From Gammaproteobacteria bacterium (GTDB taxonomy: Bacteria > Pseudomonadota > Gammaproteobacteria > GRL18): 43,828 nucleotides of DNA. Positions 20,697 to 31,165 of the stretch are shown here, piece after piece (the first letter of the stretch is position 1; the number at the start of each line of letters is the position of its first letter). The notes under the pieces are model-generated. The model did no database searches. It worked only from the letters and a program-made list of their open reading frames with translations, and was not told where the DNA came from. Position numbers and translations under genes: made by a program. Location: positions 1 to 43,828 of the forward strand of contig JAPHSW010000051.1 of NCBI GenBank assembly GCA_026196615.1, given 5' to 3'.

Positions 20697-23600
20697 ATGA
20701 TACCTGATCAGAGTCATATAAATCATATCCGTGAAGCTCTTTGGCAAAGCAATAGTAGTTCGGCATCAGTTATGATCGGGGCTGGCTTTTCACGAAATGC
20801 CAGAAAAGTAGAACCAGGTCGAAATGAATTTCCCTTATGGCATGAAGTTGCCAAATCATTATGCACAAAGCTCTATCCTTCTAATGATGGTGATTATTTC
20901 AAAAAAGCAATACAGGAAGCCTCAGGTACAAGCGGATTTCTCAGTCTTGCTCAAGAATTTGAAGTGGCATTCGGACGAGTTGCCTTACATAATCTTATAC
21001 AGGAAATGGTGCCAGATGAGGACTATGCACCTGATGATATTCATGCACGTTTATTAAAGTTACCATGGAATGATGTTTTTACTACTAACTGGGATACACT
21101 TTTAGAGCGGACTCAACCATTAGTTCTGGAGAGTAACTATGAGGTAGTACGGACCAAAGAGGAACTACTGACGGCTCAAAAACCCAGAATAATAAAGCTA
21201 CATGGTTCATTTCCAGCCTTTACCCCTTTTATTTTCACAGAAGAAGATTTTCGAACCTATCCAATTAAATTTGCGCCATTTGTAAATACAGTACAACAGG
21301 CAATGATGGAATCTATTGTATTGCTTATTGGTTTTTCAGGAGATGACCCCAATTTTCTTCAATGGTCTGGATGGGTTCGTGATAACTTAGGTGAATCAGC
21401 CCCCAAAATATATCTGGCGGGATGGCTGGCTCTTTCTCCTCATCGTCGTAGAATGCTCGAAGCAAGAAATGTTGTACCTATTGATATTTCTAAACACCCT
21501 AATGCTAATGAATGGCCTGAACAGCTACGCCACCAATATGCTACTGAGTGGATCTTACATACCCTTGAGCGTGGTCGTCCCTATGATGTTACTAACTGGC
21601 CTTCTCCGCTGGACTGGAAGAATGAGGAAGTACCTGATTTATTGCAACCTGTTGAAACGGTAACGATAAATGCGCCAATAGATGAAATTCGTGTACCAAC
21701 AAATATAGAGAAGAATAAAAAACATCCAGAGTTGGTGCGTACTATAATAGAAAATTGGGAGCATAATCGAAAGGTTTTTCCTGGCTGGTTGTTTATTCCT
21801 TACCCCAAGAGTCATCATATAAACCGATCAACCAGCGAGTGGGAAAATATAATCATTCAGACTATTGCTGATTTCCCTGTGAATGAAAAATTACTAATCC
21901 TTAGAGAATTGGTTTGGAGAAAGGAGAAAATATTAGAACCACTTAATGAACAGCTGGTTTTAGTCATTAAAGGTGTTCTTGATGAAATCGACTGCCAAAA
22001 ACGTACTATATGCGGTGCAGAAGATAAATCGGTTAACTGGGCTTATATTCGTAAAATATGGGCTGGTTTAGTGCTTGCTCTTCTGACGACAGCTCGGCAG
22101 TGTTTTGATAAAATGACTTTTAATGCTTATCTGGAAACACTTCAACCCTTTCTGAATGACCATATTGATATTGCTCAACGTTTACATCATGAGAATTGCC
22201 TTTGGGCATTAAATAATCTCGACTTTGCTGCTCTTGAAAAGTTATTAAAAGAATGGTCACCTGAAAAAGCAGATCCTATCTGGATGATGAGAAAAGCCTC
22301 AATATTAATTGAAACAAATCATCCAAATGAAGGGATACGGTTACTGAACCAAAGCTTATCCATTGTTAGAAAAATACCAAAAAACAATAGTAATCTTGCG
22401 GCTCCATCACGTGAGAGCTGGATTTTGTGGCTGGCATTAGCTTTTGAGCATAAATTTTCTGACTTGATAACAGAAAACATGGCAGTCCCTTCGGTCTGGA
22501 AACGCTGGGAGCAATTGACCGCGTTGCAGTGTAATGCATTTGATCAAAAACGGGTACTTCGTGACAAAATTCATGGAGATAATAAAAAGATAGAATCACC
22601 TCTTTTTAATCTGGGAGCTCGTCGAGGAACAACGTTTCAGATTTCAAATGGGATTGATGAAAAGCTGGCAGCCAGTTATCAGGCTATACGAATGTCTGAA
22701 ATCACTGGTTTGCCACCTTCAGCATCACACACAGTACTTGCCAGTGAGCTTCTAACACTGGCTGCAATCCAACTCGCTTCCACTGATTATAAATTAGCTT
22801 CTCGTTTAGCTCTTCGTTTAGCCAGTTCTGAAGAGGATGACATATTAAATAATATTTGGTCTCGTACAAAGGTCGCTTCCCTAACAAGCGTTGAAGTAGC
22901 TGCTTTGGTGGATATTACAAGCAAAATTATTAATTATGCTCTTCCTAAAGTTTCAGAGCCTGGTTCAATATGGGTTACTCGCCTTCGTGTTGCAGTAGAG
23001 GCTCTGTCGCGTCTTGTTTTGAGATCATCTCAAGATCATGCTGTGGATGTCTTAAAACGGGGACTCCAGTTTTACAAAATGGAAGTGTTTATAAAGGAAT
23101 TTTGGTTGCACTCTGCACTTGATCATTTACTAACTCGTTCCTGGGAAGCTTTATCTATAGATTATAGAGAAAAATGTATCACTGATATATTGAGTGCACC
23201 CATTATGGGCATTGATGGTTTTGATCTTATGGTGGATAGATATCCTGAACCAGGCAACTTATTAACCAATAATAATGAAGAGAATCCTGTACCATCTCGA
23301 ACAGCAGAAACAGAAGAGCTTTGGGCTGAAATTGTCAAACTGATTTTACGTGGCTTACGTGCTGGTGGTGAACCCCGAAAACGAGCAGCAACAAGGCTTG
23401 CTCAGCTTGTTTTCTGGAATATTATTAACGATGATGAAAAAAAACTAATTTCAGACGCTCTCTGGCAAACTCAAAACACTATTAAATCACTCCCTGGAGA
23501 CACTAATTTGTTTGATTGGGTTTTTCTATTATGTCCAGAGCCTGAACCAGGCGTGGCAGATCAATATTATAGAAAAAAATGGCTTGAAGCTCCTATCCCG

Positions 23601-24440
23601 AAAAATGGAATACACCTAAACCAATATTTCTGGCAGCTTGGAAATGCCATTATTAGTCTAAGAAGCAGCAAGTATCCGTTATTATTATCAGAAGAAGAAC
23701 ATTTGTACGTTACTAATGTTATTGAGCAGTGGGCAGACATGCCCATTGAGTCAGATGATCAGTGGGGACAAAGGTATAAATCATCCGATGCTATAGAAGG
23801 CTTGCAAACTATACTTCCTGAGATAAATTTAGATATTGCTATTGCAAAAAAAATATATGATAAGACAAATCTTATGAACCAGTCTGATTCGTCAACGTCA
23901 GGATTTCGATTATTTGCAGGTTTGACCAAATTATTACCAGATAAAATAAATGAAATAACTGTTTCAATGAGAATGGGTCTTGCTTCAGATAAAATGAAAG
24001 TTTCAGAAGAAGCAATATTGGGTTTGCATTCATGGTTAGTTATCGCATCGAAAGAGAGTCCACAAGGAATTATGCCACCAGACGATTTGATTAGAGAGAT
24101 TGGTGTAATCATTGCCACTCGAAGAAAATCTCTGTTAAACCGTTCACTACAGCTTGCTCTCTGGATTTTCGCTAATGGAACTGAAGAACAATGTGAACTC
24201 ATTGTACAACTTGTTCTTCAGGGGTTGAAATTTCTAATTGAAGAGTTACGCTATGATAGGGAGCCTGATGAAAATATTGATGTACCTTTGCTGCGTTGGG
24301 GATGTGCTCATTTGGCATTAGCAATGTCAGAGGCAGGTTACGATACAGATCCTACAGTAATACAATGGAAAGAAATTACCACAAATGATCCGCTTCCAGA
24401 GGTTCGTCATGCAAAACAAACTTTTCTAAAAACAAGCTAG
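20697..24440 (+). CDS. SIR2-domain anti-phage protein, defence-associated sirtuin (DSR)-like
   Basis: The N-terminal 230 residues are a SIR2-type NAD-binding domain: VMIGAGFSRNA (25-35), FTTNWDTLLER (128-138, catalytic-type Asn131), IKLHGSF (166-172, His169) and IGFSGDDPNF (211-220). The remaining 1000 residues are mainly helical and repeat-like, with no Walker A motif. In known defence sirtuins of similar layout, phage sensing by the C-terminal part triggers NAD depletion and abortive infection, and that role is inferred here. The 1247-aa length exceeds the roughly 1000 aa of DSR2. The missing NTPase argues against a SIR2-STAND (Avs5-type) protein. The Shine-Dalgarno sequence is poor. Confidence 0.85.
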   Translation: MIPDQSHINHIREALWQSNSSSASVMIGAGFSRNARKVEPGRNEFPLWHEVAKSLCTKLYPSNDGDYFKKAIQEASGTSGFLSLAQEFEVAFGRVALHNLIQEMVPDEDYAPDDIHARLLKLPWNDVFTTNWDTLLERTQPLVLESNYEVVRTKEELLTAQKPRIIKLHGSFPAFTPFIFTEEDFRTYPIKFAPFVNTVQQAMMESIVLLIGFSGDDPNFLQWSGWVRDNLGESAPKIYLAGWLALSPHRRRMLEARNVVPIDISKHPNANEWPEQLRHQYATEWILHTLERGRPYDVTNWPSPLDWKNEEVPDLLQPVETVTINAPIDEIRVPTNIEKNKKHPELVRTIIENWEHNRKVFPGWLFIPYPKSHHINRSTSEWENIIIQTIADFPVNEKLLILRELVWRKEKILEPLNEQLVLVIKGVLDEIDCQKRTICGAEDKSVNWAYIRKIWAGLVLALLTTARQCFDKMTFNAYLETLQPFLNDHIDIAQRLHHENCLWALNNLDFAALEKLLKEWSPEKADPIWMMRKASILIETNHPNEGIRLLNQSLSIVRKIPKNNSNLAAPSRESWILWLALAFEHKFSDLITENMAVPSVWKRWEQLTALQCNAFDQKRVLRDKIHGDNKKIESPLFNLGARRGTTFQISNGIDEKLAASYQAIRMSEITGLPPSASHTVLASELLTLAAIQLASTDYKLASRLALRLASSEEDDILNNIWSRTKVASLTSVEVAALVDITSKIINYALPKVSEPGSIWVTRLRVAVEALSRLVLRSSQDHAVDVLKRGLQFYKMEVFIKEFWLHSALDHLLTRSWEALSIDYREKCITDILSAPIMGIDGFDLMVDRYPEPGNLLTNNNEENPVPSRTAETEELWAEIVKLILRGLRAGGEPRKRAATRLAQLVFWNIINDDEKKLISDALWQTQNTIKSLPGDTNLFDWVFLLCPEPEPGVADQYYRKKWLEAPIPKNGIHLNQYFWQLGNAIISLRSSKYPLLLSEEEHLYVTNVIEQWADMPIESDDQWGQRYKSSDAIEGLQTILPEINLDIAIAKKIYDKTNLMNQSDSSTSGFRLFAGLTKLLPDKINEITVSMRMGLASDKMKVSEEAILGLHSWLVIASKESPQGIMPPDDLIREIGVIIATRRKSLLNRSLQLALWIFANGTEEQCELIVQLVLQGLKFLIEELRYDREPDENIDVPLLRWGCAHLALAMSEAGYDTDPTVIQWKEITTNDPLPEVRHAKQTFLKTS

Positions 24441-24998
24441 GTTTAACCTGCGTTTGAAACTGAAGCAATGATGGCTTTTGTGAATCGACATGATCACAAT
24501 GAGAAAATTGTTGGAGGTTTTATGCAGGATGAGAATTTACAGAAGTTGATTATATCTATATTTCTGGATGATGTTTATAGTAAAGCTGTATTGTAGTACA
24601 TTGAGCCATACCAATAAATTGCTAATTTTATTATCAAAGCAATTGCCATTTTTTTCAAGAGTATGGAACGAATTACATGCCTTAATAATTTTATAAAGGG
24701 ACGATTACGAATATTGGCCAAAACATTTGGCTATAATTTTCCCTAGTAACCCTGAATTAACCTTGTCTGACCTTATTGCTGTCATATCAGCAAATAATCC
24801 TATATCATTAAAATTCCTGTTAGCGGCTATTTTCAATTGTTCAAAATTAGATGCAAGAAGATTTTAAAACAGATAAAAATGCCCCAATATAGCGGCCTTT
24901 TGAATTTCAGATGTAGACAACCTCAATGCAGAGGCCGTGGTCGACTGGATCATGGCAAATAGCCAAAGACCATAACTAACAAATTTTTCAAGGTAGCG
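24441..24998 (+). pseudogene. Decayed coding remnants between the SIR2 and STAND genes
   Basis: Three short stretches look protein-like but are in different frames and broken by stops. At 24468-24596 a 42-codon frame starts MMAFVNRHDHNEK and contains IFLDDVYSKAV. At 24700-24867 an open stretch without a start reads DDYEYWPKHLAIIF and later LKFLLAAIFNCSK. Near 24910-24975 a frame reads NLNAEAVVDWIMANSQRP then stop. I interpret them as remains of one or two genes lost by frameshifts. Their family is not recognised. The first could also be a genuine small ORF. Confidence 0.5.
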
Positions 24999-27900
24999 AT
25001 GTCACAATCACCTGAACTTGCTGGCGGAGAGGGTTTCACCTTTGAAGGAGATGCTGCTGCATTTTATCTCAGCGCGCTGTTAGCCGAAGCATATGCACCT
25101 GGCATCGATGATCGAGCAGTTGTTCAAGTGTCGGTTCAGCAGCGCGACTTTGGCGAACCGCTCGATGATGTGATCGTCGATTTTGAAGACACCATAAAAG
25201 AACTCGCTCGCCTTAGCCTCCAAGTTAAGCGTTCGCTAACGATCAGCAAGGCAAAAACGAACAAAGACTTTCGTGAAATCATCCGTGACAGTTGGGCCAC
25301 CCTTAAAAAGTCTGACTTCCGTATCCATGTCGACCGCTACGGGGCAGCAGTTGGCACGGTCAGCTCTGCCAAAGAACGAACGCTCAAGACCCTTTGCGAT
25401 TGGGCCCGTGAAAGTTTGACGGCTGACCATTTCGATGCTCGCTTTGCAAAGGGCGGCAGTGCTAGCGACACTATCAAAGTGGTCAAGAACGACATCGTTG
25501 CCCTACTGGAAGAGGTGAAGGGGACACCGTGCACGAGTAAAGAAGTTCATCAGTTCCTTGCGCACTTCGTGCTCATCCAATTCGACTTCCTTCGCGAAGG
25601 TGCCATTGATCCCCCTGATGCCATTAATCGCATCCGAGACTGCCTCGCATCCGATGACGCAGCTAAGGCCCCCCTCGTCTGGTCGCGGGCTGTTCAGTTA
25701 GCCCGCGCATCAGCTGGCAAATCAGGTCAGTTTGATCGCACACGGCTTGTGCGCTTAATCTCACCAATTACACGTCTTCGCGGAGCGACCTCCTTAAGCC
25801 TTGACCTCGATAAGTTGACGGACCTCGCAAATAGCTACGCGAACCTTATTCCGGACGATGTCGGAGGAACGAAGCTCGACCGAATTTCGCTCCTTGATAA
25901 CCTGGATGCAAAGCTCACTAACGCCCGAGTTGTCCAAGTCCGTGGTCTACCAGGAAGCGGCAAATCAGTCGTGGTTAGGAGAATGGTACAACGCGCACTA
26001 GAACTCGGGCCGACCCTCTTTCTCAAAGCCGAACAGCTCGAAGGCACCAGCTGGATCAGCTATGCAACCTCACAGGGTCTATCGAGTGTTCCTCTGGAGC
26101 AACTTCTCGTGGAGATCGCTGCCACCGGCACTCCCATTCTCTTCATCGATGCAATCGATCGCATCGAGAAAGAACACCAGCCTATTATACTTGATCTGAT
26201 TCACACCATCGTAAATTCACCGCTGCTTGATAACTGGCGCATCCTCTTCTCACTTCGCGACACCGGCATTGAAGTACTTCGCAATTGGTTAGGCGAATTC
26301 CTTGATGTCTTGAAGATCGAGATGCTTGACGTTGGTCAGCTAAGTGACGAAGAGGCAGAGACGCTCGCAAAAGCTAAACCACATCTGAGGCCGCTTCTGT
26401 TTGGATCAGCCCAGATGAAAGAGATTGTTCGACGCCCCTTTTTTGCAAAGGTGCTGAACCAGAGTTACGTGGCTGCCCGCAGCGCTACAACATACGCTCC
26501 CCAATCTGAAGTCGATTTAATTGAGAATTGGTGGAGGCGCGGCGGCTACAATGAGACAGGACAAAGCGCGATTGAGCGCCAGCGCGCGCTGCTCGATTTG
26601 GCGCATGTTCGTGCCCGGCAACTGAGCCAGCCGATTGGCCTTAGCCAGCTCACCTCTGTCGCACACATCGATGACCTAATATCGGACGGTATACTCCAAA
26701 ATGTCCGTGAAGGGGTCTCCGTCCGCTTCGCTCACGATATCTTCTTCGAATGGACTTTCTTCCATGTCCTAGCTGATCGCGGACCACAATGGATCGATGT
26801 GATCAAGACCTGCGGCGAGCCACCGGCGGTCGCGCGCGCCGTCGAACTCGCTTCCCAGTGGGAATATGCGCAGGGAACAGATTGGTCGGCATACCTCGCC
26901 CAAACCGAGGCGTCGGACCTTAGATCTCAATGGCTTCGAGCATGGCTGGTCGGCCCACTAGGAACCGCAAGGTTCGAAGCTGAAGAGGACCAATTCGCGA
27001 CGTCCGTCTTTGCCGACGATTTCTGCCTTTTTAGGAAGACGCTCGTCTGGTTTCAGGCTGAGAAGACCACACCGAATGAGAATATCCTTGCTGGTGAACT
27101 CCCACAGGAGCAACGCCAACGGTTCGCTGATCTTCTCGGATGGCCTTCCGACTTCTCCACGTGGCGTCGCCTCATCGCCTTTATCCTCCGACATATTTCA
27201 GATATTCCGCAGAGGCTCTATCCAGAGCTCGTCGCTATTTTCGAGGTCTGGCAAAATGCCCTAGCCGATCTGAGTAACCCGACGTCTCAAGCTCTTCTGC
27301 AACAATGCGCTACCTGGCTAGCTGCCATCGACGCAGTCAGTACCGCCAAGGGGCCTGATGAGAACTCCGCTTACTGGGAGAAGGTGCCCAGCTTGAACGA
27401 TTTCCGAAAATCTCTTGGCCAGCTCCTCTTGAGATCATCAAGAACCGAGCCGACCCTTGCCGCTGACTATTTGCTGCGGGTCACCAACTCAGAGCGCATT
27501 CGTGAAGATGCATTTCATGATATCATCACCTACTCACTCATCCTCGCCCAATCGCTGCCCCAGTCATTAGTCAAGCTTTCTCTGGCATTCCTACTTAAGG
27601 AGCTTCCGGACGACCAAGTTGCTCGTGAAAAGAAGGAACTTCATAACGCGGCTGAGTGGCGCAAAAGAATACAGGCCAAGCCTGAATCAGAACGCTCGCG
27701 TCAAGAAGAAATGGCGCTTTCGGGTGTGTTTCATCTGCAAACCATCGGTGATTTCAGCTACCACGAATGGGAAAGGCTTTCGATCCACGACGACTACCAG
27801 AACTTCTGGCCTCCTTCGCCGCTTCGAGAGCCCTTTCATTCACTTTTCCAATCATCACCCAGCGAAGCATTGCGGCTCCTTCGGGAACTATGCAATCACG

Positions 27901-30365
27901 CGATGTTCGCATGGCAACAGCTACATCATCACTCACGCGACCGTGGCGGCACCCCTATACCGCTCGTACTGACGTTTCCCTGGGGCACCCAAAAGTTCTG
28001 GGGCAACGAACAGGAGTACCTTTGGTTTCGGTCAACGAATGCGCCAAAGGTCATTGGCAGCGGGTTTATGGCTCTTGAGGAGTGGTGCTTCGCCGAGCTT
28101 GCGCGCGGCCGGCCCGTTGACGATCTACTCCAACAAATCGTTGAGGGGAACGAATGCATCGCCATCCTGGGCATCGCGTCGACGCTCGCGATCCACACAG
28201 AGACGGTGTCCGAAGTAACTTTGCCCCTCTTCACCTCACAGCGCCTGTTGGCTGCAGACTATAACCGAATGGCGCAAGACCTTTCGTCAACATCAAACCT
28301 TATCGGTTTCACGAGTAGCACCGATAAGCCCCACATTGAGATGATTCAGACAGCAAATGCTAGGCCTGTCCGTAAGACACAACTTCGTTGGATGGTACCT
28401 AGATTCGTCTTTGCGACGGAGCCGCTACGTGACCGAGCCCGCGAAGCAATCCTCAATTTCAAGAACAATCTGCCCTACGAGTATGAAGAGCACCGCGACA
28501 TTCCAGAAGTGCAGGCGTACCTCACAGCTCAGGCCCTCGAATATGCCGAGTTGGCGGACCCGGAAAACTATCAAGCCTTCCGCACCAAAGAGGATTCAGA
28601 TCAGATTGCGATTGTCCACGTCAGCCCTTCTGCTGCTAAGCCTGAAAATATTGCTAGGGCTGAAGAGGCTTCTAAGTACCTTAGGCAGACGGGCCTTTGG
28701 ACGTGGGCATCCAAGTCCTTCGAAAGCCAGACACTGAACGAAACCTACAAGGTAGAGGATGCCATTGCATTAGCCAAGGAAGCAGACTCCAGCAACTTAT
28801 TTGAGCACTCGAAGAATGAGAATGAAGAAGAGCAGTTGGGAATGCGTCGTGGTGCAGTCACCGCTACCGCGGCCATCGTGCTCAACTTTCGAGAAGGGCG
28901 CACACAAGAAGACCTTGAGTGGGCTCGCGATATCCTAGGGCGCGCGATCCTTATGCCAGAAAAGCCTAATCTGATGCGGTCACCTAGTTCCATCATCCCA
29001 TGGCATCAGGCTATCTACGTGGCGCGAGGCCTTGCATCAGATCTTCGCGAGGGTACAGCGGTGCACGGCGTGGCTCATGACTTCCTTGGGTTGATTGCAC
29101 ACCCACTTGAAGCCGTTTCATTGGCCACAGTCGAAGAAGCTTGCAAACTTTGGTCTCAGGATTCCAAGCTGACTTGGGCCGCGCTGAACTTGGCATTTTC
29201 TCTCTGCCACGTTCCTCCAAGTCCGCGCGATAAACTCCGTCAACGCGGTAAAGTGCTCCACTTGTCAAGTGAAGCGCAAGCGGAGGTCGATGCGGCGCTT
29301 GCTTTCTATGAGAACGGAAGCGGGTGGCCTTCCTTTCCCTTACCGCCCCCAGCCTGGGTGAAGCTCGAATCAGAGAAGGGTCGTACTTGGCATCAAAGCC
29401 ATGAAGAATACGATGCGAATGAAGTGTGGGTAGAACCCGATGTCTTCTGGCACTCAAAGCAGGCTGCAAACATCCTTGAGCGCATTCCCTTCGACAAGAT
29501 GCTGAATGGTGGCACGAAGAACACTCTTCTCGACTTCCTCTCCGGTGTTCTGGATTGGACCAATCAGAAGAATGAACCGCCTTGGGTAAATCCAAGACGC
29601 CGAGATCATTCGACGACACACATCTTAGAATGGACCCACAGCCTAGGATCAAATCTTGGTAGGATAGCTGGGCTTCTCCCACTTAGCGAGTTTCAGACCC
29701 GCTTTCTCGAACCAATATTGAGGCTCGAGGGCGATAATTGCTGGACTCTTCTCTCTCCATTCATAAGCACCTACATCTGTGCCTACGTGTACGATGCGCC
29801 AGTAATACCAGTGGACGCAGTCGCGACGCTTGACCTCTGTCTTGACCGGTTTCTACAGGCATCAGCCTTCAAGCGCAACAATTACCGGAGCGGAGAATTC
29901 TCAGGCTTCGAACAGCCCAAGCTTGTTCGCACGTTAATGTTTGTGTCGGTCGAACACACGGCTCTGGCTGCTCGCTACGTCAATGGTGACTGGTCTGAAA
30001 TCAACCTCATCGTACCCCTAATTGATCGTTTCGTTCGTGCTGGCGGTTGGGCCGCTTCTGTTATGGACCCGTTCTTAACACTCTGTGAGCGAGCCAGGGC
30101 CAACTATCCATCCGAAGCTTTTGCAGACCAAGTACTCTCGATTATCGATGACGGCCCCGACAACTTAAAGGGGTGGCATGGAACGTTCATTCCAGCACGT
30201 ATTGCTGAGCTGGTGCAGTATTTCGCACATCGTGATACTCCAATGAAGCAGGCTCTGGCTCAGAAGTTCCTGCGAATTCTCGACATGCTGGTCGATATGG
30301 GCGACCGGCGAAGTGCGGCGCTTCAGCTTAGCGAGGCGTTCCGCGAGACTTGTTTGCCTTCCTAA
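24999..30365 (+). CDS. Giant STAND-type NTPase with candidate N-terminal nuclease (Avs-like defence protein)
   Basis: This is a 1788-aa single protein. The N-terminus (about 10-80) runs FTFEGDAAAFYLSALL, then LDDVIVDFED (55-64), then LSLQVKRS (72-79). That resembles the D...(E/Q)xK core of Cap4/Mrr-like PD-(D/E)xK nucleases. A P-loop NTPase follows, with Walker A RGLPGSGKS (315-323), Walker B ILFIDAIDRIE (380-390) and a downstream SLRDTG arginine segment. The long helical C-terminus is probably the sensor. This matches antiviral STAND (Avs) proteins that bind a phage protein and become active nucleases. The gene is visibly GC-richer than its neighbours, suggesting a separate origin. AGG lies about 5 nt before the ATG. 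Confidence 0.8.
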   Translation: MSQSPELAGGEGFTFEGDAAAFYLSALLAEAYAPGIDDRAVVQVSVQQRDFGEPLDDVIVDFEDTIKELARLSLQVKRSLTISKAKTNKDFREIIRDSWATLKKSDFRIHVDRYGAAVGTVSSAKERTLKTLCDWARESLTADHFDARFAKGGSASDTIKVVKNDIVALLEEVKGTPCTSKEVHQFLAHFVLIQFDFLREGAIDPPDAINRIRDCLASDDAAKAPLVWSRAVQLARASAGKSGQFDRTRLVRLISPITRLRGATSLSLDLDKLTDLANSYANLIPDDVGGTKLDRISLLDNLDAKLTNARVVQVRGLPGSGKSVVVRRMVQRALELGPTLFLKAEQLEGTSWISYATSQGLSSVPLEQLLVEIAATGTPILFIDAIDRIEKEHQPIILDLIHTIVNSPLLDNWRILFSLRDTGIEVLRNWLGEFLDVLKIEMLDVGQLSDEEAETLAKAKPHLRPLLFGSAQMKEIVRRPFFAKVLNQSYVAARSATTYAPQSEVDLIENWWRRGGYNETGQSAIERQRALLDLAHVRARQLSQPIGLSQLTSVAHIDDLISDGILQNVREGVSVRFAHDIFFEWTFFHVLADRGPQWIDVIKTCGEPPAVARAVELASQWEYAQGTDWSAYLAQTEASDLRSQWLRAWLVGPLGTARFEAEEDQFATSVFADDFCLFRKTLVWFQAEKTTPNENILAGELPQEQRQRFADLLGWPSDFSTWRRLIAFILRHISDIPQRLYPELVAIFEVWQNALADLSNPTSQALLQQCATWLAAIDAVSTAKGPDENSAYWEKVPSLNDFRKSLGQLLLRSSRTEPTLAADYLLRVTNSERIREDAFHDIITYSLILAQSLPQSLVKLSLAFLLKELPDDQVAREKKELHNAAEWRKRIQAKPESERSRQEEMALSGVFHLQTIGDFSYHEWERLSIHDDYQNFWPPSPLREPFHSLFQSSPSEALRLLRELCNHAMFAWQQLHHHSRDRGGTPIPLVLTFPWGTQKFWGNEQEYLWFRSTNAPKVIGSGFMALEEWCFAELARGRPVDDLLQQIVEGNECIAILGIASTLAIHTETVSEVTLPLFTSQRLLAADYNRMAQDLSSTSNLIGFTSSTDKPHIEMIQTANARPVRKTQLRWMVPRFVFATEPLRDRAREAILNFKNNLPYEYEEHRDIPEVQAYLTAQALEYAELADPENYQAFRTKEDSDQIAIVHVSPSAAKPENIARAEEASKYLRQTGLWTWASKSFESQTLNETYKVEDAIALAKEADSSNLFEHSKNENEEEQLGMRRGAVTATAAIVLNFREGRTQEDLEWARDILGRAILMPEKPNLMRSPSSIIPWHQAIYVARGLASDLREGTAVHGVAHDFLGLIAHPLEAVSLATVEEACKLWSQDSKLTWAALNLAFSLCHVPPSPRDKLRQRGKVLHLSSEAQAEVDAALAFYENGSGWPSFPLPPPAWVKLESEKGRTWHQSHEEYDANEVWVEPDVFWHSKQAANILERIPFDKMLNGGTKNTLLDFLSGVLDWTNQKNEPPWVNPRRRDHSTTHILEWTHSLGSNLGRIAGLLPLSEFQTRFLEPILRLEGDNCWTLLSPFISTYICAYVYDAPVIPVDAVATLDLCLDRFLQASAFKRNNYRSGEFSGFEQPKLVRTLMFVSVEHTALAARYVNGDWSEINLIVPLIDRFVRAGGWAASVMDPFLTLCERARANYPSEAFADQVLSIIDDGPDNLKGWHGTFIPARIAELVQYFAHRDTPMKQALAQKFLRILDMLVDMGDRRSAALQLSEAFRETCLPS

Positions 30366-30627
30366 CTGAAGGAACATGTCCAAAACACTTCAACTAATTG
30401 GTCTGTGGTCATGTCAAACTAGGAAGGAATCAGGTTGGTAATCTGCTGCTTATAGTTGATAAACCACAACTTGCTACAAACCCGGTATGAGCTAAAAGGC
30501 TACTAGTAACTCGATAAACACGTTAATACTCCTTGTGAGGATATGTAAATCAAAACTTTAGTTATATTAAACTAACGATGCTTTAAAAAATATATAGGTT
30601 TAATTTATACTGATTCGGACAAAAACA

Positions 30628-31149
30628 ATGAGACTATCAAAAAATGCTATTGACAATTACATAAATGAATCCATTTTTCTTGGTAAGATAAAAAAAGAAA
30701 TTAAAGCAGGCAATAGCCAGTGTTTTTTTGATCTAATAGATCAACATTATAATAATCAAGATAATAGTGTTCAATCTGAAATAGAAATTCTGAATGAAAT
30801 TCAAGCAATATCTAGTATATTGTTTGAATGTAAAAACAAAACTATCTTAATTGAGTTAACAAAAAGAGTTTTTGAAAACAATCAGCTTAAAATTAATGTA
30901 TACAATATTTCAGAAAATCTTTATAAAAAATACTGGTTCATTAACCGACTAGAACAATCAATTAGAGAGAAGTATTTCAAAGAAATAATTAATAAAAAAG
31001 AAAAAACCATTAATACAGCTCTTGCTTTGGAATATTATGATGTAATTGATAGTGCCTATGGTGTCAAATGGGGTTTCTTTAACCGCTTCGGAACTACATA
31101 TATTTCTGAATTAAAAAAAGCCTTATTAAATAGAGATTGTATGATTTGA
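30628..31149 (+). CDS. Hypothetical protein, AT-rich
   Basis: A 173-aa soluble protein, rich in Lys, Asn and Ile, with predicted helical content and no signal peptide or recognisable enzyme motif. It reads coherently (e.g. EIEILNEIQAISSILFECKNKT; VKWGFFNRFGTTYISELKKALL). Base composition is strongly AT, in contrast to the STAND gene just upstream. It is followed after 16 nt by the first copy of a repeat also found after the 439-aa gene, which suggests a cassette-like unit. The ribosome-binding site is weak. Function unknown; an orphan defence or immunity protein is only a guess from context. Confidence 0.6.
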   Translation: MRLSKNAIDNYINESIFLGKIKKEIKAGNSQCFFDLIDQHYNNQDNSVQSEIEILNEIQAISSILFECKNKTILIELTKRVFENNQLKINVYNISENLYKKYWFINRLEQSIREKYFKEIINKKEKTINTALALEYYDVIDSAYGVKWGFFNRFGTTYISELKKALLNRDCMI

Positions 31150-31165
31150 TTACATTCTTTTTAAA

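Noticed and set aside
20697-24440. SIR2 protein as Avs5-type STAND sensor
   Set aside because: No GxxGxGK(S/T) Walker A motif was found in its 1247 residues.
29011-29682. Long minus-strand open frame (223 codons) inside the STAND gene, and several others opposite 25-30 kb
   Set aside because: GC-rich coding DNA commonly leaves long antisense frames. The translations are Arg/Ser/His-rich with no family pattern, and the plus-strand frame is clearly the protein with Walker motifs.
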